33,847 nt of DNA from Paramecium octaurelia (lineage: Eukaryota > Ciliophora > Oligohymenophorea > Peniculida > Parameciidae), in the NCBI GenBank assembly GCA_905182995.1, contig CAJJDP010000168.1, forward strand, positions 97,565-131,411. The letters are read 5' to 3'. Below, one piece after another: positions 1 through 11,359 of this stretch. The number at the start of each line of letters is the position of its first letter. Position 1 is the stretch's first letter. The notes below the pieces were generated by a model that had not been told where the DNA came from, did not search any database, and worked only from the letters and a program-made list of their open reading frames with translations. Both the position numbers and the translations under genes were made by a program.

Positions 1-1867
1 TTTGATTGATGATCGAGATCAAATTTTAAGAAAACCACAACATAAAGCTGAACTTTATAGAGTTATTCACAGATTACATATATTCACCCCTTAATACACC
101 AAATTATATTTTTATAACAAAAAAAATTGTCATCTATTTCTTTTACCAATTTTTCCTCAATGGTATATTTTAATACTCAATAAGTAGCTAATTATTCAGA
201 TCGCATTTAATTAATCAGTTACATTCTATGCATGATTTTACTTTTAAAACTCAAAGTCATAAAAACAGAAAAATGTTTTAAATTTAGAATACAATTAAAA
301 AGTCAAAGAAAGTTAAAGCAAAAGATCTTGTCTCTGTTATGGTTAGCTTAAATCCTTCAGTATTCATTTCTCTTTTAACTTCAACTATTAGTAAATGAAA
401 CCAATAAACTAAGCAAACTTCAACAATCAAATTCTGAAGGTAAAAAATCAAATTCAACAATAAGAAGAAATTAAAAAGTTTACAACATAAAATGAAAGAA
501 TTCTTGCAAAAGATAAAATATCTTGTTCATTGATAATTGAATTATCTTACATTAATATCAGTGCTTATTTAGATTAAATTCTTAATAATACTGTCGATGC
601 TAACTAATAAAGGTACTTCAAAATTTATTTTCGAATATTCTGATAATTATTTTCCCCTTAATTTGAAATTTAGATTTATCAAATAGTTCTCTCAAAATCT
701 CCATATGAAAAGTAAGAATAGATTATTGAATAATCTTTAAATCAACAAAAATAACCTGCAAATTTATGAACTAAAGGAAGGCAAGACTTAAGAATGTGAA
801 AATGGGAATATAATATTTGTAGGCAATATGATGCAAAAGTTATTCGTATAGAATCAAGGATACTTTCATCTACTTTTCTATAAAAAATCGAACCCATTCG
901 ATTATGAAAAAAGAGAAGATCATTTATTTAATACATTCATTTATGGTATCTTGAAATATCTATAGAGTTTAATATACGTAACTATTTTGATTTTAATTTA
1001 AACTAAATGAAGAAAACTAATATCAACGAACAGACATGGTACGATTATAATAGGGTAAAAAAAGGATTAAAAATTTTTGGAGTTGATAATGGGTACTACA
1101 TTACTTCATAATAAATAATAATGCATCAAATTATTTCAGGGAGTCATGATAAAGCAATCATAAATTGGATTAGGAAAAATGAATCTGAATTAAAAAATTT
1201 AGAATTTAAATGATACAACAAATAAAATTACATAAAAATTACAAAATAAGGGTAATATGCATGAAAATACAATAATGATATCAAAAGAATTCAAAAAAAA
1301 TAAAATAACTCAAATGTGAAGTTGAAGAAGCAAACAGATTTAATATGGGCCAAATAATAACGGAATGTCAAAAAAATATTTAATTTAACTTTGATACACA
1401 TTTTGAAAAATAACTACATTATTGGTATTTTATTTCTTGAAAAATTTTATAGCCTTCCAAATTATTTTTCTTCTGATAGCATTCTATACTCATCAGTTGA
1501 TAAATTGGCCTAACGATTAAACAATCTTCTCTCTCGCAACTCAAAAAAGTATTTTCTAGTTACACAATTAAGGAGCTTAAAAAAATAAATACTTACAAAG
1601 AAAGAAAGTTAAATTTACTGTATCTTATATTAATATAACTAGTTGCAAGTTCAATTAAGGAAATTCATGAGTAATTTTTTTATGGAAGTCGTTTGAACTA
1701 ACAATTAAAATGGTTTTTAACTATTTTTGAAATTGGAAACTTGGTGATAAAGAAAAAAAGCATGTATTAAAATGCACCTGCTTATGTTGTTCTTTCGATA
1801 TCAGACTCTATTCTTAGCCCAATCGAATATTCATAAGTATCTTATCCAAGTTCTTAAATAAGCAATC
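1..1867. repeat. First copy of a ~1.87 kb duplicated segment
   Basis: This segment is repeated at 2259-4126. By eye the copies are identical except for three substitutions and one inserted A, all inside about 50 bases (roughly 255-303 here). After 1867 the copies diverge: this one runs into 391 bases of different sequence (1868-2258), which lead straight into copy 2. No n marks the joint. It may be a real tandem duplication of a 2258-bp unit with a different tail in the second copy, or an assembly collapse or expansion. The window starts inside the repeat, so its true left edge is not visible. Confidence 0.9.
160..1213 (+). CDS. Gene-like region, function not recognised (copy 1)
   Basis: An ATG at 160 opens a TAA/TAG=Gln frame to 439. 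A putative 25-nt intron (440-464, GTAAAA...ATAAG) then joins it to a frame open to the TGA at 641. A second frame is free of TGA from 534 to 1007 (158 codons) and a third from about 1011 to the TGA at 1211. Both the 467-640 and the 534-1007 frames show clear coding-like G at codon position 1, so at least one frameshift or unseen intron lies near 580-640. A 35-nt GT...AG stretch (about 979-1013) could join the last two segments. The protein would be K/N/Q/L-rich with a hydrophobic stretch near the start. I do not recognise the family. The same sequence recurs from 2418. Confidence 0.3.
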
Positions 1868-2258
1868 AAAAATATAAATAATTTGCATTAGGTTTCCAAA
1901 ATTGGAGACTTCTACAAGGTCTGATGATTGATGAAGGCAGATCAGAATACCGTTAAACATCCAAGTATAGCAATGGGTTGTATTCTCATATTAAATATGG
2001 AGTTATTGACCTTTAAACCTAATGACCCAATTCCAAAAGCTGTTTTCTACTTTGCAGGAATAAATCTAAAATACCTTCTAAAATTAATTACCTAAGTTTG
2101 GTAATAATTAAGATATGTCTAACTGCCACTTTTTTTTTGATTTGAAAATGATATTTTAATTTAAAAAGTGAACTCTTTAGTACAAAGAGATAATGACTAA
2201 GCGATATTGCTTATGATAGCCATTATTATTTCTCATCTAAAACAACAAATATTATAAA
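1868..2258 (+). other. Unique tail of repeat copy 1
   Basis: These 391 bases separate the two repeat copies. One plus frame stays open across the junction with the repeat to a TGA near 2020 and has coding-like G at codon position 1. It ends in a different C-terminus from the one copy 2 would give. From about 2100 on I see only AT-rich sequence. Confidence 0.4.
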
Positions 2259-4126
2259 TTTGATTGATGATCGAGATCAAATTTTAAGAAAACCACAACA
2301 TAAAGCTGAACTTTATAGAGTTATTCACAGATTACATATATTCACCCCTTAATACACCAAATTATATTTTTATAACAAAAAAAATTGTCATCTATTTCTT
2401 TTACCAATTTTTCCTCAATGGTATATTTTAATACTCAATAAGTAGCTAATTATTCAGATCGCATTTAATTAATCAGTTACATTCTATGCATGATTTTACT
2501 TTTAAAACTCAACGTCATAAAAACAGAAAAATGTTTTAAAATTTAGAATACACTTAAAAATTCAAAGAAAGTTAAAGCAAAAGATCTTGTCTCTGTTATG
2601 GTTAGCTTAAATCCTTCAGTATTCATTTCTCTTTTAACTTCAACTATTAGTAAATGAAACCAATAAACTAAGCAAACTTCAACAATCAAATTCTGAAGGT
2701 AAAAAATCAAATTCAACAATAAGAAGAAATTAAAAAGTTTACAACATAAAATGAAAGAATTCTTGCAAAAGATAAAATATCTTGTTCATTGATAATTGAA
2801 TTATCTTACATTAATATCAGTGCTTATTTAGATTAAATTCTTAATAATACTGTCGATGCTAACTAATAAAGGTACTTCAAAATTTATTTTCGAATATTCT
2901 GATAATTATTTTCCCCTTAATTTGAAATTTAGATTTATCAAATAGTTCTCTCAAAATCTCCATATGAAAAGTAAGAATAGATTATTGAATAATCTTTAAA
3001 TCAACAAAAATAACCTGCAAATTTATGAACTAAAGGAAGGCAAGACTTAAGAATGTGAAAATGGGAATATAATATTTGTAGGCAATATGATGCAAAAGTT
3101 ATTCGTATAGAATCAAGGATACTTTCATCTACTTTTCTATAAAAAATCGAACCCATTCGATTATGAAAAAAGAGAAGATCATTTATTTAATACATTCATT
3201 TATGGTATCTTGAAATATCTATAGAGTTTAATATACGTAACTATTTTGATTTTAATTTAAACTAAATGAAGAAAACTAATATCAACGAACAGACATGGTA
3301 CGATTATAATAGGGTAAAAAAAGGATTAAAAATTTTTGGAGTTGATAATGGGTACTACATTACTTCATAATAAATAATAATGCATCAAATTATTTCAGGG
3401 AGTCATGATAAAGCAATCATAAATTGGATTAGGAAAAATGAATCTGAATTAAAAAATTTAGAATTTAAATGATACAACAAATAAAATTACATAAAAATTA
3501 CAAAATAAGGGTAATATGCATGAAAATACAATAATGATATCAAAAGAATTCAAAAAAAATAAAATAACTCAAATGTGAAGTTGAAGAAGCAAACAGATTT
3601 AATATGGGCCAAATAATAACGGAATGTCAAAAAAATATTTAATTTAACTTTGATACACATTTTGAAAAATAACTACATTATTGGTATTTTATTTCTTGAA
3701 AAATTTTATAGCCTTCCAAATTATTTTTCTTCTGATAGCATTCTATACTCATCAGTTGATAAATTGGCCTAACGATTAAACAATCTTCTCTCTCGCAACT
3801 CAAAAAAGTATTTTCTAGTTACACAATTAAGGAGCTTAAAAAAATAAATACTTACAAAGAAAGAAAGTTAAATTTACTGTATCTTATATTAATATAACTA
3901 GTTGCAAGTTCAATTAAGGAAATTCATGAGTAATTTTTTTATGGAAGTCGTTTGAACTAACAATTAAAATGGTTTTTAACTATTTTTGAAATTGGAAACT
4001 TGGTGATAAAGAAAAAAAGCATGTATTAAAATGCACCTGCTTATGTTGTTCTTTCGATATCAGACTCTATTCTTAGCCCAATCGAATATTCATAAGTATC
4101 TTATCCAAGTTCTTAAATAAGCAATC
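2259..4126. repeat. Second copy of the ~1.87 kb segment
   Basis: Repeats 1-1867 (offset 2258, or 2259 after the extra A). The identity ends at the shared string aaataagcaatc. Beyond it this copy continues into a different tail (4127-5050) that is itself shown twice because of the contig joint at 4355. Confidence 0.9.
2418..3472 (+). CDS. Gene-like region, function not recognised (copy 2)
   Basis: Duplicate of the candidate gene at 160-1213. The extra A near 2540 shifts the frame relative to copy 1, so the two copies cannot both encode the same N-terminal part. This is either a sequencing or assembly error or real decay of one copy. Everything else said for copy 1 applies. Confidence 0.25.
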
Positions 4127-4354
4127 TTTCTAGCATATTTGGAGACTTAGAATCTCTAGATTAAGACTCAGAAGTGATACTTTTATTATTTCGTATCAAC
4201 TTTAATTGAAGTATTTTGTAGTTGCAAAATTTGAATAAATATTACTAAGGAGTTATGAGAAGTTGCTAAATTAACTAATTCTGCTTACTCAGAAATAGTC
4301 CCCTATGAAATTGAAAAAAGTTAATCAAATTTAGAATTTAGCTCTTTATCATGA
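3660..4354. repeat. Contig end, duplicated across the n at 4355
   Basis: These 695 bases are repeated, as far as I can see without change, at 4356-5050 (offset 696). The first copy stops at the n and the second starts directly after it. This is the signature of two overlapping contigs placed end to end, not of a biological repeat. Confidence 0.93.
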
Positions 4355-4355
4355 N

Positions 4356-5050
4356 TTTTGAAAAATAACTACATTATTGGTATTTTATTTCTTGAAAAAT
4401 TTTATAGCCTTCCAAATTATTTTTCTTCTGATAGCATTCTATACTCATCAGTTGATAAATTGGCCTAACGATTAAACAATCTTCTCTCTCGCAACTCAAA
4501 AAAGTATTTTCTAGTTACACAATTAAGGAGCTTAAAAAAATAAATACTTACAAAGAAAGAAAGTTAAATTTACTGTATCTTATATTAATATAACTAGTTG
4601 CAAGTTCAATTAAGGAAATTCATGAGTAATTTTTTTATGGAAGTCGTTTGAACTAACAATTAAAATGGTTTTTAACTATTTTTGAAATTGGAAACTTGGT
4701 GATAAAGAAAAAAAGCATGTATTAAAATGCACCTGCTTATGTTGTTCTTTCGATATCAGACTCTATTCTTAGCCCAATCGAATATTCATAAGTATCTTAT
4801 CCAAGTTCTTAAATAAGCAATCTTTCTAGCATATTTGGAGACTTAGAATCTCTAGATTAAGACTCAGAAGTGATACTTTTATTATTTCGTATCAACTTTA
4901 ATTGAAGTATTTTGTAGTTGCAAAATTTGAATAAATATTACTAAGGAGTTATGAGAAGTTGCTAAATTAACTAATTCTGCTTACTCAGAAATAGTCCCCT
5001 ATGAAATTGAAAAAAGTTAATCAAATTTAGAATTTAGCTCTTTATCATGA
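4356..5050. repeat. Contig start, duplicate of 3660-4354
   Basis: Second half of the unmerged overlap at the n of position 4355. It holds the tail of repeat copy 2, including a plus frame with strong G at codon position 1 that contains two TGA codons (first-copy positions 4232 and 4256). Confidence 0.93.
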
Positions 5051-5199
5051 TAAAGAGAATCCAAAAGAATAAAATAATGTATCAAACAACATAAATCATT
5101 TTCATTTTTCTCAAAGAATTGAACAATGAAATAAAGCTGCTGTATAATTATTTTCAATTTAATTTTAAAATTTAGTGTAAATCATTTCAATCCCGAACA

Positions 5200-5900
5200 G
5201 CAAAAAAAGAGCCTCTTCATGTTTCTTTATCACTATCTTGCCCATTAGTGACAGCACATACTAGATGTGATAAAATTTCAAATATCCAAGCGGACAAATC
5301 GCTAGAGAGAGTCTCTGTTCTAGACTCCACCTGTTTCCTATCCCTCTGTATCATCTTCGGTATGCCAGAGATAACTACATCAAGGCGGGATAAAAGTTAT
5401 GATTCACGGTGCATTTATCTCTTTCTCTTTCCCCTTACATCTCAAACCATAGCTTATTTCAAACCCGTAAAGTAAAATAAAATTCAATAAAGTAAAATGT
5501 TTAATTACCAGAATTAACAGTCTTTAATTTATCAAGGGAGAAGGGATTTTTCGAATTTAGGATGAAAATGAAATCCATATAATGACAAAGCAACAATTTT
5601 TAACTGGGTCTAGTTTGACTAAGAGATGTTGTTGCGGGTTCAGAGTGAACCAACTCCAAACAAGAGAATTCTACCAAGCTCCTACTTAGCTACTCCTTAA
5701 AAGCTATCCACAATTAGAATTGGCTACCCACCTACCTACAATTGCCAGGGTGAGGTAGAATGTTTATTATTTTCTTCATTACCTTGTTATCTGACTAAAA
5801 GTAGGTGTAGTAGGAAACTGGGTGTAGTCTGGGCAAGAGAGCCATGGTTCTCTCAGCTGGAGGGCTGACTCCGAACTTAATAAAAGTAAATTTTATTTTT
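5200..5900. other. GC-richer island of unclear nature
   Basis: The base composition here is clearly richer in G and C than the flanks. On plus, a frame without TGA runs from about 5180 to about 5560. On minus, another runs from an ATG near 5845 down to about 5510 and overlaps it. Both look protein-like and I cannot choose between them. A perfect hairpin (GGTTCA-GAG-TGAACC) lies at 5637-5651, and an almost perfect palindrome around CCATGG lies near 5842. It may be a structured RNA, a remnant of a mobile element or a foreign insert. No tRNA cloverleaf is visible. Confidence 0.4.
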
Positions 5901-6650
5901 AAGCAACTTTGGATTCAATTTCGTTCTGCACTTTCATATTAATTATATAATCACAACTAAGAATTTGTAAGAATAAAAAATTATTAGGAATTTATTGGAA
6001 TGTAAAGTTTTAGAATTCCTTGTTATTAAGGAATCTGAAAATTATTTAGTGTACCAAACTTAATACTTATATTATTACATTTATCATCTTCAATAAATTT
6101 TTGACTTACAACCTTTTTAAATATGCTTGTCTATTATACAAGAGCTTTATTTATAGGTATATTTTAAACGTGAGTCTGAGGTTATTCCAACAAGCTCAAA
6201 GGATTACTTCATTAATTGTATCCATGGATACAATGCCTATTAAAACTTTGAAATTAAGGATGCTTTTTATGACGATGAAGAAATATCTATAGCAGAATAC
6301 GAAAAAGAGGCTAACCACAAATTTATATAAGATATGGTTTTTTGCTTTAAGGGGGTGAGTAGATCAATTAATCTGAATTCAAATAGGAGTGAGGATTTAA
6401 TTAGAGCGGGTTAGATCATAATGAAATTTTAGGGAACATAGATAATGGTATTTCTATACCAAAAAGTAAACTAGAAGACAAACCAATTATCAAATTGAAA
6501 GACTTCTTTAATAATTATGAAAGCATAATCTTAAAAAGATTCATAAAATATTTATCAGCAGATAGCATCCATATTTATGACTTATCGATGAGGCAAGAAG
6601 CCTTTCGAAAAAATCTATTTACTTATATTTTTTTCTAAATCTAAATTTGA
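5869..6650 (+). CDS. Unknown protein, 5' end unclear, one or two tiny introns
   Basis: With TAA/TAG as Gln, a frame opens after the TGA at 5866 and stays free of TGA for about 180 codons up to a 23-nt GT...AG intron at 6410-6432. Removing it keeps the frame open to the TGA at 6648. A further 21-nt in-frame candidate intron is GTAAGA...ATTAG at 5967-5987. G at codon position 1 is high, notably 6200-6420 and 6435-6600, where the product is rich in D and E. No in-frame ATG is present near the start. An upstream exon may begin at the ATG at 5843, in another frame. The T7 run near 6630 may also hide a length error, since a different frame looks coding beyond it. I do not recognise a domain. Confidence 0.5.
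6410..6432 (+). other. Putative 23-nt intron
   Basis: It begins GTTAGA and ends TTTTAG. Its length (2 modulo 3) restores the reading frame exactly between two segments with strong coding bias. It is within the size range of Paramecium introns, although those more often begin GTA. Confidence 0.5.
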
Positions 6651-8167
6651 ATCCTGCTTAATTGTAAGAATAAATCTAATGTTATTTGTGAAATGACTTT
6701 ATAATTTTAATTGCCCATAGAAATACAATTTGGATTAGGCAAGCAAGAATGAAATTTATTTGATCCGAAATAAGACCAAAATCTAAAATAATAGATGACT
6801 CAATTATTAAAACAATAAATTTTGACCAGCAAATGATTCTAAGTTAGAATACTTTAATAATGTTGTATGTCTCCTCTAAAACATTCAAGCGCAACGAAAG
6901 CATCAAAAACCAAAAGGTTTATCAAGCAAAAACTATTTTGAATAGGCAAAGCTAACCATAATGCCATGAAAGGAACTTCTTTATGAATGATTCCTAGTAT
7001 ATTTTTATTCTTTAAGAATAATTATTTCATTTACTTATTAGATAGAAAAACAATTAAGAGTTTGTGTAAGGTACTTTAGTGTTCTTGAACTAAAGAACCC
7101 AACCGGATGCGAAACATGAGAGTATTCTTTTAAATTAGAGAAGTTTGATTTTTTTTTTGACTTAATTTAAAAAAACAAAAAGATAAAGTTTTGAATTTTT
7201 GCTCTAAAAAAGATACTCTCAAATTGCAATTTAAAAAAGATTTTATTTTAAGCTTTATTCTATGAGCCATAGCAATGAATGAAACAATAATCAAATTTTG
7301 TCAGTATTATGTAATGAAACTCAAATTATTTGGGCTTTCAGATTAAATGATATTTTTCAAATTGTTATCTCAATATTGACAATATTGAGATGTAAGATAA
7401 TTGTACATTTAGGCTGAAATATTTTAAAAATCTTATTCCGCAGGATCAATACTGGTAAAAGAAGGATAAAGATATTCGCTTTATAATAACTAAATGGTAA
7501 TCCTAATGAAACATATTTATTTAATTTTGTTTTATTCATCTTCGGCTTTACTAATGACAAAAACCTTAAAATCCCACTAATTAATCATTAAAAAGCTCGA
7601 TGAATAATGCTCGTTCATCAATTTAAGGGCTAATTAAATGACATTGATGAGGATTGTTAGGACACTCAATAAAATGATGAGACTGAACTTCAAAGTCTGC
7701 AGCTCTCATCACCAATATAATATAAATTAGCATATCAACAATTTCCAGCTGTGATTAGTTATACATATATAGCTAAAATTTATACATCAGGCTAGTTTGA
7801 TAAAACCCCTCATTAATATTTGCAATTATTGCATAATTTAATACATAGCAAACTATTCTAAAATTTTTCTTGGAAGGTTCTAAATGAAAGAAAATGCTAG
7901 CATATTTATTTTTGGAAAGAAATTTAAGGGTATTATTTTTAGGTTGTAAATGAGGTTTAATTAATCTAATAGGTAAATTCTTTGATAAATTAAGTATATG
8001 CTGTATCATAAATATGCCCAATCACTAATTCAACCAAATTATAATAGATTCTATTATTCAGAGCTCAACTTCCAAAATATAATGATCATTTACCCCATTC
8101 AATATAAATTTTAATTAAGATTTAAAAAGATCAAGAAAAGTTCTCAACAAGCGCGAAGCCTCTGAGT
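6651..8167. other. Stretch with no certain gene, one perfect palindrome
   Basis: Short plus-strand frames with some coding bias (about 6690-6860) could be further exons or remnants of the preceding gene. The standard-code ORFs on minus at 7357-7560 and 7773-8021 lack coding bias and are not called. The only clear structure is the 25-bp inverted repeat at 7367-7391. Confidence 0.4.
7367..7391. repeat. Perfect 12-bp inverted repeat with 1-nt spacer
   Basis: The arms ATCTCAATATTG and CAATATTGAGAT are separated by a single A. The pairing is perfect over 12 bp and could form a hairpin or serve as a binding site for a dimeric protein. No gene boundary is evident beside it. Confidence 0.75.
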
Positions 8168-8515
8168 TCAGTAAAAGCAAGCAGGAAGCTGAGATAAAAT
8201 AATTTTATCAATATCAATATCAAGTATCTGTATATTTATAAAATCTATTCTAAAAGCATTAATTAAATTTAAAGTTTTATTGAAATCTAACAATACCTGA
8301 GTTAAACTTGCCCAAAACAAGATAACACATTTGAATTTCTCATCTAACATTTCAAAATCAATGTACAACTAGTGATAAAAAGCTATATTATAGATTGTTT
8401 TCTCAAAAAATAGAGATGATTCTCCTCTTAAAACTCGTATCTTATTACATAAAACAATTACGTCAAAAACTTTTGTAATAATTAAAATTGCTTTTTGTTA
8501 AGTATTTGTTACCAT
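8168..8515 (-). CDS. Hypothetical protein, ~115 aa
   Basis: From an ATG at 8515 the TAA/TAG=Gln frame is open to the TGA at 8168. G at codon position 1 is well above background (many GTT, GAC, GAA, GAT, GAG, GCA codons), which supports real coding. The product has no clear signal peptide or repeat. Upstream the same frame carries three TGA codons before another coding-looking stretch, so this may be the 3' part of a longer, broken or TGA-containing gene. Most of it (above 8334) is seen again from 9840 because of the contig overlap. It lies downstream of the large membrane protein gene, on the same strand. Confidence 0.4.
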
Positions 8516-9838
8516 AATTGGAGTAACAATATCATAATTTTGATCTTATCAATACACGCATAATTCTATTATAAATAACATCATCTTGAAAGAAAATTCT
8601 AATAGAAATCATCAAAAATACATTATCAAAATCGAAGCAACTTTACTAAATTTTGTTTTTGAAGCAAGAAGCTCTGATTTCTCATTAGACAACTAACTAA
8701 GGGTCTTCTCAATATAAAAATGTGAATTTTATGTACGAGAAACTACTAGCTTAGAATAAGTCATTTTGTGTAATCATATGAATTTTACACACAATTAGCC
8801 CTGCATTTAAAAATAGCCTCCTCTGCCCAAAAGTATTATAGCTATTCTCTTAATCATTAATTTTTGGTCATTTTCTTCCTCTTTTAGTCCTTCTCTCTAA
8901 AAAAAAATATAATATTTAGAAGGCAATGCCAGAACCCATAGTAAATGACCTCCAAATATAGTGTTCAACCATTATTTTGACTTAGTTAATTCTCGGAGAT
9001 AAGTCTTCCTTAACGACTTGTATGAATTTAACACTTTTCGTTATTATTTATTAATATATCATCCAATAAATTGTGTTTAAGATTTATTAATATCTGTATA
9101 CTTTTCAAACAATGAAAATACTTTGTGAAATAGAAGAATCTTTTACAATATATTTGACTTGATATTAAGTCGATGAAGATTGTCTAATTTTATTACACTA
9201 TATATTTGTGTCTATAATTCAATAATACTGTATATATTATATAAACTTTGATGTAATTTATTATTTCATAATATTCATATGAATAACGGATTTTTAATGA
9301 CTAATTACTTTCTTCTGGAAGTCAGATTAAGTTTTAATAATAATTCTTAACAGATTAAAATTAATTCTATAATTATGCCTGTTGATAGTAGTATTGCTTG
9401 AAACCATCCCAATAAAATTTTGTTCTCCTGATTAAATTATTCATTGTACTCCGATATGTATAAAAATGAACTTAGTATAAAAGCGATTACTGATATCTCA
9501 ACTACCATCTAAACGATGTAGTTCTTTTAACTAAAGATGAAATGATATTTTTAAAGGAACATTGTTTATATTAAGCTCGTTAAGAGGAGCAATCCTAATT
9601 GGAGTATTTATGAATTTTAAACATAAATCAAGAATAATAAAAAGAAAAATTATCTACCAAAACTTAGAACTTTGTTCACTTTAAATATTTGTTAATCCTA
9701 ATTGAAAAAATTTATTAATATGTTAAAATAAAGTAGTAGGATAATAATTACGATTACAAGTTGTACAATATCTAAGTAATTTTTGGTTTAGATGTTTCGT
9801 GTATATAATAGTGTTTTAAATATCATATCCCAACCATT
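8334..9838. repeat. Contig end, duplicated across the n at 9839
   Basis: These 1505 bases match 9840-11359 with several substitutions and a 15-base deletion. The differences suggest the two contigs come from different alleles or haplotypes, which would explain why they were not merged. Confidence 0.93.
9275..9838 (-). CDS. 3' part of the cysteine-rich membrane protein gene (second allele, partial)
   Basis: This is the C-terminal coding part of the gene at 10781-14178, seen on the neighbouring contig. It ends at the same TGA (9275-9277) and is cut at 9838 by the joint. Compared with the other copy it lacks exactly five codons. It also has a TAG where the other has a Leu codon, which supports TAG being sense. 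It should not be counted as a second gene. Confidence 0.8.
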
Positions 9839-9839
9839 N

Positions 9840-11359
9840 AATTTCTCATCTAACATTTCAAAATCAATGTACAACTAGTGATAAAAAGCTATATTATAGA
9901 TTGTTTTCTCAAAAAATAGAGATGATTCTCCTCTTAAAACTCGTATCTTATTACATAAAACAATTACGTCAAAAACTTTTGTAATAATTAAAATTGCTTT
10001 TTGTTAAGTATTTGTTACCATAATTGGAGTAACAATATCATAATTTTGATCTTATCAATACACGCATAATTCTATTATAAATAACATCATCTTGAAAGAA
10101 AATTCTAATAGAAATCATCAAAAATACATTATCAAAATCGAAGCAACTTTACTAAATTTTGTTTTTGAAGCAAGAAGCTCTGATTTCTCATTAGACAACT
10201 AACTAAGGGTCTTCTCAATATAAAAATGTGAATTTTATGTACGAGAAACTACTAGCTTAGAATAAGTCATTTTGTGTAATCATATGAATTTTACACACAA
10301 TTAGCCCTGCATTTAAAAATAGCCTCCTCTGCCCAAAAGTATTATAGCTATTCTCTTAATCATTAATTTTTGGTCATTTTCTTCCTCTTTTAGTCCTTCT
10401 CTCTAAAAAAAAATATAATATTTAGAAGGCAATGCCAGAACCCATAGTAAATGACCTCCAAATATAGTGTTCAACCATTATTTTGACTTAGTTAATTCTC
10501 GGAGATAAGTCTTCCTTAACGACTTGTATGAATTTAACACTTTTCGTTATTATTTATTAATATATCATCCAATAAATTGTGTTTAAGATTTATTAATATC
10601 TGTATACTTTTCAAACAATGAAAATACTTTGTGAAATAGAAGAATCTTTTACAATATATTTGACTTGATATTAAGTCGATGAAGATTGTCTAATTTTATT
10701 ACACTATATATTTGTGTCTATAATTCAATAATACTTTATATATTATATAAACTTTGATGTAATTTATTATTTCATTATATTCATATGAATAACGGATTTT
10801 TAACGACTAATTACTTTCTTCTTGAAGTCAGATTAAGTTTTAATAATAATTCTTAACAGATTAAAATTAATTCTATAATTATGCCTGTTGATAGTAGTAT
10901 TGCTTGAAACCATCCCAATAAAATTTTGTTCTCCTGATTAAATTATTCATTGTACTCCGATATGTATAAAAATGAACTTAGTATAAAAGCGATTACTGAT
11001 ATCTCAACTACCATCTAAACGATGTAGTTCTTTTAACTAAAGATGAAATGATATTTTTAAAGGAACATTGTTTATATTAAGCTCGTTAAGAGGAGCAATC
11101 CTAATTGGAGTATTTATGAATTTTAAACATAAATCAAGAATAATAAAAAGAAAAATTATCTACCAAAACTTAGAACTTTGAACCTTAGATTTTTGTTCAC
11201 TTTAAATAATTGTTAATCCAGATTGAAAAAATTTATTAATATGTTAAAATAAAGTAGTAGGATAATAATTACGATTACAAGTTGTACAATATCTAAGTAA
11301 TTTTTGGTTTAGATGTTTCGTGTATATAATAGTGTTTTAAATATCATATCCCAACCATT
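9840..11359. repeat. Contig start, duplicate of 8334-9838
   Basis: This is the second side of the overlap at the n of position 9839. It carries the 15-base insertion relative to the first copy, near 11179-11193. Confidence 0.93.

Noticed and set aside
578..640. Faint resemblance to a histidine-kinase N-box
   Set aside because: The string is short, the H-box and glycine boxes are not found, and similar Asn/Leu-rich strings arise by chance in AT-rich DNA.
1130..1213. WD40-like string (S-G-S-H-D-K-A-I-I-N-W)
   Set aside because: Only one short match, no second blade at the expected spacing, and the frame soon meets TGA. Not enough to name the gene.
5630..5660. tRNA-like T arm around GGTTCA
   Set aside because: The hairpin lacks the GTTCRANY loop and no acceptor, D or anticodon arms can be drawn around it.
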